From contig JBGUEO010000005.1 of the NCBI GenBank assembly GCA_041821315.1, positions 62,001 through 126,000 on the forward strand: DNA of 64,000 bases. Direction: 5' to 3'. Shown here in pieces: positions 1 through 6,967 of this stretch; positions within the stretch are counted from its first letter, which is position 1; each line of letters starts with the position of its first letter. The notes under the pieces are model-generated. The model was not told the origin of the DNA, searched no databases, and was given only the letters and a program-made list of their open reading frames with translations. The position numbers were made by a program, and so were the translations under genes. Source of the DNA: DIGJ01 sp041821315. Lineage in GTDB: Bacteria; Bacillota; Clostridia; Lachnospirales; Lachnospiraceae.

Positions 1-456
1 AAGATTTCGATTATCTCCCATTAAAAAATATTCATCGTCTCCCAAGGTGATTTCTTTTTTTGCAATACCTGCATCTTCTATATCTTCCATTCCATATTCT
101 TCAAGCAGTCGTATCTTATTAATGTAAATCCCACCATCTTTTACTTGTATTGTTTCTCCTGGTATCGCTATGATTCGTTTGACATAATGTTCTTTCATTG
201 AAAAAGGAAAAATCACAATATCAAACCGCTTTGGTTTTTGAAACCGATAGCATAACTTATCAACAATAAGTATGTCATTGTGATACAATGTATGCTCCAT
301 AGAGACGCCTTCTACACGAATTGGTTGTAAAAAATAGTCTGTAAGAAAACGAGCTGTTCCATAGGCCATCATAAAATATAGAAATAATGAAGCAATCTTT
401 TTTAGAAATTTTACTATATATGGACCTTTGACTCTCTCTTTTTGCTGGTTTAGCAT
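1..456 (-). CDS. lepB: Signal peptidase I, C-terminus cut off by the window edge
   Basis: Serine-lysine leader peptidase that would cleave signal peptides of exported proteins at the outer face of the membrane. The first 152 residues are present: a basic N-terminus, one membrane segment near residues 20-40, the catalytic serine in VEGVSMEHTL, the catalytic lysine in HYVKRIIAIPGE, and the start of the GDNRN box, where the window ends. The start ATG has an AAGGAG site 9 bases upstream that lies inside the end of the preceding lepB gene, only 4 bases away, so the two are translationally close. It is the third signal peptidase gene in this run. Partial: the stop codon lies outside the window. Confidence 0.93.
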   Translation of the reverse strand, partial: MLNQQKERVKGPYIVKFLKKIASLFLYFMMAYGTARFLTDYFLQPIRVEGVSMEHTLYHNDILIVDKLCYRFQKPKRFDIVIFPFSMKEHYVKRIIAIPGETIQVKDGGIYINKIRLLEEYGMEDIEDAGIAKKEITLGDDEYFLMGDNRNL

Positions 457-460
457 CAAA

Positions 461-997
461 TCAACTCCTTATCCTGCCAAATGAAGGAAATGGATATATG
501 CGAAAAACAGCCTTTCCTAAAATATTACGTTTCTTAATAAGTCCAACTTCCGCATCGCGGCTGTCTGTACTATTATTTCGATTATCTCCCAAGACAAAAT
601 ATTCATTATCTCCTAGTACAATTTTGTCTTTTGCAATACCTTCGGTATATTCATCCATCGATTCTTTTCCAAAAAACTCATTCAATAATTTTCCATCAAT
701 ATAGATTGAGCTATTAATAATTTGTACTGTTTCACCTGGAAGTCCAATAATTCGTTTCACATAATAAATCGTTTTATCCTTATTATAAGGAAACACGATT
801 ACATCGTATCGGTTTGGATCATTTAATCGATATGATAATTTATTTATTATAATATAATCACTATCATTCAAACAATTTTCCATGGAATCTCCCTCGATTT
901 TTTTTCCTTCAAAGGAGTAATCATAAACAAATGTTCCGATTAAGATAGTAATTGCAATAATCATTAATATAGTTTTTTTGTATTTTTCAAGCATCAT
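461..997 (-). CDS. lepB: Signal peptidase I
   Basis: Complete type I signal peptidase of 178 residues. One membrane segment at about residues 8-25, catalytic Ser38 in EGDSMENCL, catalytic Lys81 in YVKRIIGLPGE, and the conserved GDNRNNSTDSR box near residue 140. It starts directly after the rbgA stop and is followed 4 bases later by another lepB. It lacks a long cytoplasmic tail, unlike the paralogue at 1844-2482. The AGAAGACTAG stretch before its ATG is a weak ribosome site, so translational coupling to rbgA is plausible. Family assignment is firm; division of labour among the three paralogues cannot be read from sequence. Confidence 0.95.
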   Translation of the reverse strand: MMLEKYKKTILMIIAITILIGTFVYDYSFEGKKIEGDSMENCLNDSDYIIINKLSYRLNDPNRYDVIVFPYNKDKTIYYVKRIIGLPGETVQIINSSIYIDGKLLNEFFGKESMDEYTEGIAKDKIVLGDNEYFVLGDNRNNSTDSRDAEVGLIKKRNILGKAVFRIYPFPSFGRIRS

Positions 998-1843
998 CTA
1001 GTCTTCTGGAAACTCCAACGTAAATTTACCGATTTTTCCAGCCTTAAAATCATCCAATACAATCGCTGCAGCCTTATCAAAATCAAGTGCATTACCTTTT
1101 TGTAAGCAGCCTCTCTTAATTGCAATATTTTTTATTGTTTCGCTTGTATCATTCCCCTTCTCAATCTGATAAAAGCTTTCAATCGAGCCTTCGTAATTTG
1201 TATCCAAGAAAGAAATTAATTCAAGCACTAATTCTAAACTATTGAGTATTTCGTCTTTAATGGATCCTATTAATGCCAAGCGAAGACCAACCGTTTGATC
1301 TTCAAATTTTGGCCATAAAATCCCTGGAGTATCTAATAATTCAACATTCTTATTCAAACGAATCCATTGTTTCCCCTTCGTCACACCCGGTCGATTTCCT
1401 GTTTTTGTACATGCTTTTCCTGCAAAACTATTGATAAACGTAGATTTTCCGACATTGGGGATACCAACAATCATAGCCCTTACTGGTCGATTTAATATGC
1501 CTCTTTTTCTATCTCGTTCTATTTTGTCCTTACAAGCCATTTGAACAACCTCATTCACTGCTCTTACACCAGCTCCTGATTTGGAATTGACCAATGCAAC
1601 ATGAAATCCATTGTTTTCATACCATTTTTTCCACTCCAAGGTTTTCTCTTTGTTTGCCAAATCATATTTATTTAAAAGAATAATTCTGGACTTATTCTTA
1701 GCAATCTCATCCATATCTGGATTTTTACTACTTCGTGGTATTCTTGCATCAACTAATTCAATTACTACATCAATTAGTTTTATATCTTCTTGCATTGCGC
1801 GTTTCGCTTTGGTCATATGACCTGGGTACCATTGAAAATGCAT
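998..1843 (-). CDS. rbgA: Ribosome biogenesis GTPase RbgA (YlqF)
   Basis: Circularly permuted GTPase that in Bacillus subtilis is needed for a late step of 50S subunit assembly. The order of G motifs is the permuted one: NKYD (G4) at residues 58-61, GIPNVGKST (P-loop, G1) at 127-135, then DTPG (G3) at 171-174. The N-terminus has the family WYPGHM signature and the C-terminal third is the helical RNA-binding region. Length (281) matches the family. A TAGGAG site lies 10 bases before the ATG. It abuts the lepB gene upstream and touches the next one downstream, so all are probably on one transcript. Confidence 0.96.
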   Translation of the reverse strand: MHFQWYPGHMTKAKRAMQEDIKLIDVVIELVDARIPRSSKNPDMDEIAKNKSRIILLNKYDLANKEKTLEWKKWYENNGFHVALVNSKSGAGVRAVNEVVQMACKDKIERDRKRGILNRPVRAMIVGIPNVGKSTFINSFAGKACTKTGNRPGVTKGKQWIRLNKNVELLDTPGILWPKFEDQTVGLRLALIGSIKDEILNSLELVLELISFLDTNYEGSIESFYQIEKGNDTSETIKNIAIKRGCLQKGNALDFDKAAAIVLDDFKAGKIGKFTLEFPED

Positions 1844-2482
1844 TTATTTATTACTCCTATCCTTTGTCTGCTTTGCTTGATCCTTTAATGTGTCTGTTTC
1901 AGATTTTGTATTGATTAAATTCACAAAATCAAATGGGTGTATGCGTATCCATGCTTTCCCAATGATATCATCTTTAATCACATTCCCTATATTAGCAAAT
2001 CGACTATCCTCGCTATTGTTTCGATTATCTCCTAATACAAAATATTCATTTTCATCAAGCGTAATTTGTTCTTCTGCCATTCCCCCATTTGCACAAAGGT
2101 CAACCTGTACTTTTTCTTTTAACTCTTCTCCATTCACATAAACGAGTCCATTGATAATTTGAATGGTTTCACACGGCAGCCCAATAATTCGCTTAATCGT
2201 ATAGTAACCATGTTCTTTCCCCGTTTGCTTACAAACAATTATATCAAACCGTTTCGGCTCCGTAAAGCGATAGAGCATTTTATTTACAATTATTTTATCT
2301 CCATCAAAAAGAGTTTGATTCATAGAATCACCAACCATTGTAATTTTTTCTACTCCAAATGCTATAATAACATATGCTAATAAAATCACTAGAATAATTT
2401 CAACAATAAACAAAACAATACTACGTATTTTTTTCCTTTTTAATTTTGTATCATCATCCAAATATCGATACGTTCTTCTCAT
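1844..2482 (-). CDS. lepB: Signal peptidase I, longer cytoplasmic N-terminus
   Basis: Type I signal peptidase of 212 residues. The open frame runs to an ATG at 2503, but GGAGG lies at 2491-2498 inside it and sits about 9 bases before the ATG at 2482, so that start is chosen. A basic tail (DDDTKLKRKK) precedes a membrane segment at about residues 20-42. Catalytic serine is in MVGDSMNQTL (about residue 53) and catalytic lysine in TIKRIIGLP (about 97); the GDNRNNSEDSR box follows. Oddity: the usual GLPGE after the lysine is GLPCE here. A lysine/aspartate-rich tail ends the protein. First of three signal peptidases, downstream of rplS. Confidence 0.95.
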   Translation of the reverse strand: MRRTYRYLDDDTKLKRKKIRSIVLFIVEIILVILLAYVIIAFGVEKITMVGDSMNQTLFDGDKIIVNKMLYRFTEPKRFDIIVCKQTGKEHGYYTIKRIIGLPCETIQIINGLVYVNGEELKEKVQVDLCANGGMAEEQITLDENEYFVLGDNRNNSEDSRFANIGNVIKDDIIGKAWIRIHPFDFVNLINTKSETDTLKDQAKQTKDRSNK

Positions 2483-2528
2483 ATTACGGCTACCTCCAAT
2501 CATGATAACAATTTATCATATAATTGTG

Positions 2529-2561
2529 AAAAAAAGAGACAATCCCAAACGACTTGTCCCT
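2529..2561 (-). terminator. Rho-independent terminator after rplS
   Basis: On the minus strand an AGGGACAA / TTGTCTCT stem (8 pairs, one G-U) is followed by seven T residues. It lies between rplS and the first lepB, so the lepB-rbgA genes are reached only by read-through or from an undetected promoter. Confidence 0.75.
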
Positions 2562-2572
2562 TTGCTTTCTTA

Positions 2573-2920
2573 TTATTTTACTAATTCTTTTACTTTAGCA
2601 GCTTTACCAACTCGGTCTCTTAAGTAGAAAAGTTTTGCTCTTCTTACTTTACCATGTCGAATAACTTCAATATTTTGGACAATTGGAGAATGTACTGGCC
2701 AAGTCTTTTCTACGCCAATTCCATTTGAGAACTTACGAACGGTAAATGTCTCTCTTGCTCCACCATTTTGTCTTTTCAATACAGTTCCTTCAAAGATCTG
2801 AGTTCTTGTTCTTGTTCCCTCAACTACTTTAACGGAAACTCGTACCGTATCACCAACACTAAATTCAGCAACTTCTGCTTTTAACTGTGCGGCTTCAATA
2901 TTCTTAATAATATCATTCAT
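2573..2920 (-). CDS. rplS: 50S ribosomal protein L19
   Basis: Ribosomal protein L19, a 50S protein at the 30S interface. The 115-residue product has the family pattern VGDTVRVSVKV near residue 25, GTRTRTQIFEGTVL and the basic end (RRAKLFYLRDR.GKAAKVKE). The open frame extends to 2965, but AAGGAGG at 2931-2937 is inside that extension and is spaced 9 bases from the ATG at 2920, giving the standard L19 N-terminus MNDIIKNIE. It has its own promoter and a folded leader and follows trmD, the classical rimM-trmD-rplS order. Confidence 0.97.
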   Translation of the reverse strand: MNDIIKNIEAAQLKAEVAEFSVGDTVRVSVKVVEGTRTRTQIFEGTVLKRQNGGARETFTVRKFSNGIGVEKTWPVHSPIVQNIEVIRHGKVRRAKLFYLRDRVGKAAKVKELVK

Positions 2921-3007
2921 TTGTGTGAACCTCCTTTTTATTTTGATGTTCTTAATACTTATCATGTCATCGACATATCATAACAGAGGAACATCTCATC
3001 TCACAAC
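2921..3007 (-). promoter_or_regulatory. Structured 5' leader of rplS, candidate L19 leader RNA
   Basis: The untranslated leader holds a perfect 7-bp closing stem, GATGTTC (2989-2995, read on minus) with GAACATC (2945-2951), around an inner ATGTC-GAT-GACAT hairpin and flanking TTAT/ATAA pairs. The ribosome site lies just after it. Firmicutes rplS genes are known to carry autoregulatory L19 leaders; I infer this is one from position and pairing, without a covariance-model test. Confidence 0.6.
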
Positions 3008-3013
3008 ATTCAA

Positions 3014-3042
3014 ACTATACCATATGCATGTATATATTGCAA
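3014..3042 (-). promoter_or_regulatory. Promoter of rplS
   Basis: Minus strand -35 TTGCAA (3037-3042), 17-base spacer, -10 TATAGT (3014-3019). It lies in the trmD-rplS gap, so rplS can be made independently of rimM-trmD. Confidence 0.75.
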
Positions 3043-3051
3043 GAACTTTTT

Positions 3052-3792
3052 CTAGTTTTTCGAACCTTCAAACACTTGTATCAGGCATTGTTGCTCCCTT
3101 TTGGATAACGTGGCATGTTCTAATAAATCGGGACGTCTCTCCATCGTTCGCTTCACCGATTGTTCTCTTCGCCATGCTTCAATCTTCTTATGATGTCCAG
3201 ACAACAAAACAGGAGGTACGTTTTTATCCATCCATACTTCGGGACGTGAGTACTGTGGATATTCCAGTAAATTATCATGAAATGACTCGGTTTGAGCGGA
3301 ACTATCATTATTTAAAACACCAGGAACTAGTCTTGCGATTGCATCCATTACTACCATTGCAGCAAGTTCACCACCTGTTAACACATAATCTCCAATGGAA
3401 ATATAATCAGTAACAATCGTCTCTAATACACGTTCATCAACCCCTTCATAATGTCCGCAAAGAAAAACAAGTTCATCTTCTTTAGAAAATGATTCTGCCA
3501 TTGATTGTTCAAATACCTTTCCTTGTGGTGTAAGATAGATAACACGAGGTTTCACATCTGATTTTATGCTTAGCGATTCATATGCATAATAAATTGGATC
3601 TGCCTGCATAACCATGCCAGCACCACCTCCGTAAGGATAATCATCCACCTTGTGATGCTTATTTTTAGAAAAATCGCGAATATTAATGGTATCCAATGAA
3701 ATACAATTGTTTTCGATTGCCCTTCCCATAATACTAGTGTTCATTCCCTGTTCAATCATTTCTGGAAACAGAGTTAATACATGATATTTCAT
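3052..3792 (-). CDS. trmD: tRNA (guanine-37 N1)-methyltransferase TrmD
   Basis: SPOUT-class methyltransferase that makes m1G37 next to the anticodon of tRNAs reading CNN codons and so prevents +1 frameshifting. Residues 54-60 are YGGGAGM, and further on DYVLTGGELAAM and PGVL form the knotted S-adenosylmethionine site; SAQTESF follows. Length 246 is typical. Starts 13 bases after rimM. Confidence 0.97.
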   Translation of the reverse strand: MKYHVLTLFPEMIEQGMNTSIMGRAIENNCISLDTINIRDFSKNKHHKVDDYPYGGGAGMVMQADPIYYAYESLSIKSDVKPRVIYLTPQGKVFEQSMAESFSKEDELVFLCGHYEGVDERVLETIVTDYISIGDYVLTGGELAAMVVMDAIARLVPGVLNNDSSAQTESFHDNLLEYPQYSRPEVWMDKNVPPVLLSGHHKKIEAWRREQSVKRTMERRPDLLEHATLSKREQQCLIQVFEGSKN

Positions 3793-3805
3793 AGTTGCTC
3801 CTATC

Positions 3806-4318
3806 TTACAAATCTAATAATCCTGGTATCAATTTAACTATTACTTCTTTTGTTTCAATATCGACTTTTTTTACACAATCATCAATCACAGGTAATAAAA
3901 TTTCCCTCCCTTGTAAATCTTTTACAACATAAACATCATTTGCTCCAGTCACAAGAACTTCTTCTAAACTTCCAAGAAGTGTTCCATCTTCTAACATCAC
4001 GTTTGCACCAATTATATCGTAGATAAAGTACTCATTTTCTGCCAATGGAACCGCATTCTCACGGGTGATCAACAAATCTTTTCCCTTATATTTTTCAATG
4101 TCATTTATCGAATCGAATCCTTTAAACTTAAGAATTGCCATTTGCTTAAAAAAACGAACCGACTCAATTTCTAATATAAGGTGTTCGTTTCCAGTATCAA
4201 GAATAATTTCTTTTAATTGTTTAAAACGTGTACTATCGTCAGTGGTGGGAAATACTTTCACTTCACCACGAATACCATGTGTGCTGGAAATCACTCCAAC
4301 TCGCAATAAATTTTCCAT
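3806..4318 (-). CDS. rimM: 16S rRNA processing / ribosome maturation factor RimM
   Basis: RimM, a 30S assembly factor that binds S19 and helps fold the 16S 3' domain. The 170-residue protein begins with the family pattern LRVGVISSTHGIRGEVKV, followed by a beta-barrel N-domain to about residue 85 and a PRC-barrel C-domain ending in LIPGLLDL. It is separated from the upstream khpA by a strong hairpin terminator, so rimM-trmD must have its own start of transcription in the 4319-4380 region, where I could not pick a convincing promoter. Confidence 0.95.
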   Translation of the reverse strand: MENLLRVGVISSTHGIRGEVKVFPTTDDSTRFKQLKEIILDTGNEHLILEIESVRFFKQMAILKFKGFDSINDIEKYKGKDLLITRENAVPLAENEYFIYDIIGANVMLEDGTLLGSLEEVLVTGANDVYVVKDLQGREILLPVIDDCVKKVDIETKEVIVKLIPGLLDL

Positions 4319-4380
4319 ATGATTCTCCTATAAAAGATAATCGAATAATTATTTTCATTGTTTTGATAAAACCATAACAA

Positions 4381-4412
4381 CACAAAAAAACGCACAAGTG
4401 CGTTTTTTTGTG
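4381..4412. terminator. Bidirectional hairpin terminator after khpA
   Basis: Perfect inverted repeat: 5-bp GC-rich core CGCAC-AA-GTGCG extended on both sides by seven A-T pairs and CACA/TGTG. A T-run follows the core on either strand. It ends the ylxM-ffh-rpsP-khpA unit. Confidence 0.85.
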
Positions 4413-4438
4413 CCAGAGATTTCAAATGGTAATTACCA

Positions 4439-4666
4439 TTAAGCTATTTCTACAATAACTTTTTTGTCTTCTCTTGATGCAGCTGCTTTCACAACTGTGC
4501 GAATACTCTTCGCAACCCGGCCTTGTTTGCCAATAACTTTACCCATATCATCTGCAGCAACTTTAAGAACGATAACGGTACCTTTCTCGCTTTCGCTTTC
4601 AGTTACAACTACTTCTTCAGGATGATCAACGAGTGATTTAGCGATTACTTCGACTAATTCTTTCAT
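4439..4666 (-). CDS. khpA: KH-domain RNA-binding protein KhpA
   Basis: Small (75 residues) single KH-domain protein of the YlqC/KhpA family. The RNA-gripping GxxG loop is GKQG at residues 46-49 within KVIGKQGRVAKSIR. In other Firmicutes KhpA partners with KhpB/Jag and affects cell elongation and RNA metabolism. It sits directly after rpsP (13-base gap), the usual neighbour, and before a terminator. Confidence 0.93.
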   Translation of the reverse strand: MKELVEVIAKSLVDHPEEVVVTESESEKGTVIVLKVAADDMGKVIGKQGRVAKSIRTVVKAAASREDKKVIVEIA

Positions 4667-4679
4667 TGCACTTCACCTC

Positions 4680-4925
4680 TTATTTTGTAATTCCTGCATC
4701 CTTGAATAACTTACCAACGATATCCGTTGGCTGAGCTCCATTTGCTAACCATTTCTTAGCGACTTCTTCATCTACGCTAAAAGCTCTTGGTTCCTGATTT
4801 GGATCATAAGTACCGATTTCTTCGATAAATTTACCATCTCTAGGTGCTCTTCCGTCAGCAACAACGATTCTATAGATAGGATTCTTTTTCTGTCCAAGTC
4901 TTTTTAATCTAATCTTTACTGCCAT
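4680..4925 (-). CDS. rpsP: 30S ribosomal protein S16
   Basis: Ribosomal protein S16, 81 residues, with the family start MAVKIRLKRLGQKKNP and the IVVADGRAPRDG motif. The open frame begins three codons earlier at a GTG that is itself part of the GGAGGTG ribosome site (4932-4938); the ATG at 4925 lies 8 bases after GGAGG and is the real start. Third gene of the ylxM-ffh operon. Confidence 0.97.
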   Translation of the reverse strand: MAVKIRLKRLGQKKNPIYRIVVADGRAPRDGKFIEEIGTYDPNQEPRAFSVDEEVAKKWLANGAQPTDIVGKLFKDAGITK

Positions 4926-4964
4926 TTTTTTCACCTCCTTACTATTCTATCAAAACATATATCA

Positions 4965-6305
4965 TTAGAAACCAAATGGCATTCTAAACTTACTTTTTTT
5001 CCCGTGACTTTTCATCATTCCAGGCATTTGTTTCATCATCTTTTTCATTTGCTCCATCTGTTTTACCAAACGGTTCACTTCACTGATGTTAACACCTGCA
5101 CCCTTCGCAATACGATTTTTTCTAGAAGGGTTTAAAAGAGCCGGATTTGCTCTTTCTTCTAAAGTCATAGAATGAATAACTGCTTCTACACTTCTAAAAG
5201 CGTTATCATCAACATCTACATCCTTCGGGAGATTCATTCCAGGCATCATACCTAATATACTAGTAAGTCCGCCCATCTTTTTCATTTGATCCAACGAATC
5301 AAGAAAATCATTAAAATCAAACTCTGCTTTTTTGATTTTTTTACCCAATGCTTCTGCTTTTTCACTATCAATACTCGCTTCTGCTTTTTCAATTAACGTC
5401 AGCACATCGCCCATACCTAAGATACGAGAAGCCATACGTTCTGGATAAAACTGTTCTAAATCCGAAAGCTTTTCACCCATACCAACATATAAAATGGGTT
5501 TTCCTGTTACCGCACGAATGGAAAGTGCTGCTCCACCACGTGTATCACCATCTAGTTTGGTTAGTACAACACCATCGATGCCTATTTTTTGATTGAACAT
5601 TTCTGACACATTTACTGCATCCTGTCCTGTCATAGCATCAACCACCAAAATAGTCTGGTTAACTTCGATATTTTCTTTGAGTTCAATCAACTCATTCATC
5701 ATATCTTCATCAATATGAAGACGACCTGCAGTATCTAAAATCACTAAATTCATACCATTTTTTATAGCATGTTCCAGTGATGCTTTCGCAATGTTAAGCG
5801 GCTTATGCCCTGATCCCATAGAAAAAACAGGAATGCCTTGCTTTTCACCATTAATCTGCAACTGTTCAATTGCCGCTGGACGATAAATATCACAAGCAAC
5901 TAACAATGGTTTTTTTCCCTTTTGCTTGAACTTACCAGCTAGTTTCGCAGTTGTTGTCGTTTTACCAGCACCTTGAAGTCCACACATCATAATGACTGTA
6001 ATCTCATTGGAAGGCTTTAAGGCAATCTCTGTAGTCTCATCACCCATAAGCTTTACTAGTTCTTCATTCACAATTTTGATTACCATCTGACCAGGTGTCA
6101 GACTTGTAAGTACTTCCTGTCCGATTGCTCTCTCTTGTACCGTTTTTACAAAGTTCTTAACTACTTTAAAATTAACATCCGCTTCAAGTAGTGCCATCTT
6201 AACTTCCTTCAAGGCAAGTTTTACATCTTCTTCACTTAACTTCCCCTTACTTCTAAGGCTTTTAAATACACTTTGTAGTTTTTCACTTAAACTGTCAAAT
6301 GCCAT
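4965..6305 (-). CDS. ffh: Signal recognition particle protein Ffh
   Basis: SRP54-type GTPase that binds 4.5S/6S RNA and signal sequences and docks nascent membrane proteins to FtsY. N domain at residues 1-85, P-loop GLQGAGKTT at 109-117, DTAGR at 191-195, TKLDG near 250, and a methionine-rich M domain from about 300 ending in a Met/Lys cluster (MKKMMKQMPGMMK). The open frame reaches 6326, overlapping ylxM, but AAGGAAGG lies at 6313-6320 and serves the ATG at 6305, giving 446 residues and the usual N-terminus MAFDSLSEKL. Confidence 0.97.
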   Translation of the reverse strand: MAFDSLSEKLQSVFKSLRSKGKLSEEDVKLALKEVKMALLEADVNFKVVKNFVKTVQERAIGQEVLTSLTPGQMVIKIVNEELVKLMGDETTEIALKPSNEITVIMMCGLQGAGKTTTTAKLAGKFKQKGKKPLLVACDIYRPAAIEQLQINGEKQGIPVFSMGSGHKPLNIAKASLEHAIKNGMNLVILDTAGRLHIDEDMMNELIELKENIEVNQTILVVDAMTGQDAVNVSEMFNQKIGIDGVVLTKLDGDTRGGAALSIRAVTGKPILYVGMGEKLSDLEQFYPERMASRILGMGDVLTLIEKAEASIDSEKAEALGKKIKKAEFDFNDFLDSLDQMKKMGGLTSILGMMPGMNLPKDVDVDDNAFRSVEAVIHSMTLEERANPALLNPSRKNRIAKGAGVNISEVNRLVKQMEQMKKMMKQMPGMMKSHGKKSKFRMPFGF

Positions 6306-6325
6306 GAATTCATTCCTTCCTTGCA

Positions 6326-6709
6326 TTAAAGCACATCTAATATTTCATTGGAAAGATTTTCTATCTGATTAATTTCATCTTGTTCCGTCTCTTCTTTTAA
6401 CGTTAGAACGGTTTGATGAATCTCATTTACTTTACCTTTTATCACTTGAAACTTATGTAGAAGAGATAATTTTTCCTCATATTCTATTAACTCTTTGCTG
6501 CATCTCTTTACAGTGTCATGCACTGCCTGACGGCTAATGCCTTTCTCTTGCGCAATTTCACTCAGTGATAAATCATTCAAAACATAATCTTCAAAAACCT
6601 GACGTTTTTGCTCTTTTAAAAGTGCTCCATAAAAATCATATAATAATGAAAGCTCTACGATACGATCCAATGTCTCTTGGTCTTTTTCTGACCTAGACAA
6701 GTCTATCAT
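6326..6709 (-). CDS. ylxM: SRP-associated HTH protein YlxM
   Basis: YlxM/UPF0122 protein, a helix-turn-helix protein regularly encoded before ffh and implicated in SRP function. Residues about 25-75 contain a sigma-region-4-like helix-turn-helix (LSLSEIAQEKGISRQAVHDTVKR). The open frame continues to a GTG at 6721 that is part of the AGGTGG ribosome site; the ATG at 6709 is 8 bases after it, so the product has 127 residues. First gene of the operon, with a near-consensus promoter upstream. Confidence 0.93.
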   Translation of the reverse strand: MIDLSRSEKDQETLDRIVELSLLYDFYGALLKEQKRQVFEDYVLNDLSLSEIAQEKGISRQAVHDTVKRCSKELIEYEEKLSLLHKFQVIKGKVNEIHQTVLTLKEETEQDEINQIENLSNEILDVL

Positions 6710-6748
6710 AAGAAACACCACCTGTCAAGTTTTTTTCTTTACAGGTGA

Positions 6749-6777
6749 AGTATACTTGAAGTAAGCATCCTTGTCAA
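6749..6777 (-). promoter_or_regulatory. Promoter of the ylxM-ffh-rpsP-khpA operon
   Basis: Minus strand -35 TTGACA (6772-6777), 17-base spacer, -10 TATACT (6749-6754): essentially consensus for the housekeeping sigma factor. A 7-bp inverted repeat CACCTGT/ACAGGTG (6719-6725 and 6741-6747) lies over the predicted start and the ylxM ribosome site. Confidence 0.88.
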
Positions 6778-6806
6778 GAGTCTTTCAAAAAAAATTGTAA
6801 TAATGT

Positions 6807-6835
6807 TTGCTTTTTATAAAGTCCTGTGCTAGAAT
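6807..6835 (+). promoter_or_regulatory. Promoter of the fluoride-riboswitch transcript
   Basis: -35 TTGCTT (6807-6812), 17-base spacer, -10 TAGAAT (6830-6835). The predicted start near 6842 falls at the first base of the riboswitch aptamer. Confidence 0.78.
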
Positions 6836-6841
6836 AAAATC

Positions 6842-6935
6842 TGTTGGGAATGAAGTTCTCCCTTGGAAATAACCAAAACCGCTATTTAGCTGATGACTTC
6901 TGTGATTTTATCGCAGAAATTGTCAGCTTTTTTTT
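6842..6935 (+). ncRNA. Fluoride (crcB-class) riboswitch
   Basis: The aptamer runs from about 6845 to 6904. It shows the class landmarks in order: GGGAATGAAGTTCTCCC, then AACCGCTATTTAGC, then TGATGACTTC. GAAGT (6852-6856) pairs with ACTTC (6896-6900) as the outer stem, and GGGA pairs with TCCC. This matches the known Bacillus cereus fluoride riboswitch layout. An extra small hairpin (TTGG-AAATAA-CCAA, 6863-6876) is inserted between the two halves and the usual GAUG is AAUG. The aptamer's 3' half is shared with a terminator (6888-6935), so fluoride binding should allow read-through into the antiporter. Identified by eye, not by a covariance search. Confidence 0.9.
6888..6935 (+). terminator. 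Regulated terminator of the fluoride riboswitch
   Basis: AGCTGA (6888-6893) pairs with TCAGCT and TTCTGTGAT pairs with ATCGCAGAA around a TTT loop, followed by eight T residues (6928-6935). The 5' arm uses the same bases as the aptamer pseudoknot/outer stem, the usual arrangement for ligand-controlled transcription termination. Confidence 0.85.
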
Positions 6936-6967
6936 ATTCATATTACATTTTACTCAGGAGGAATCAT

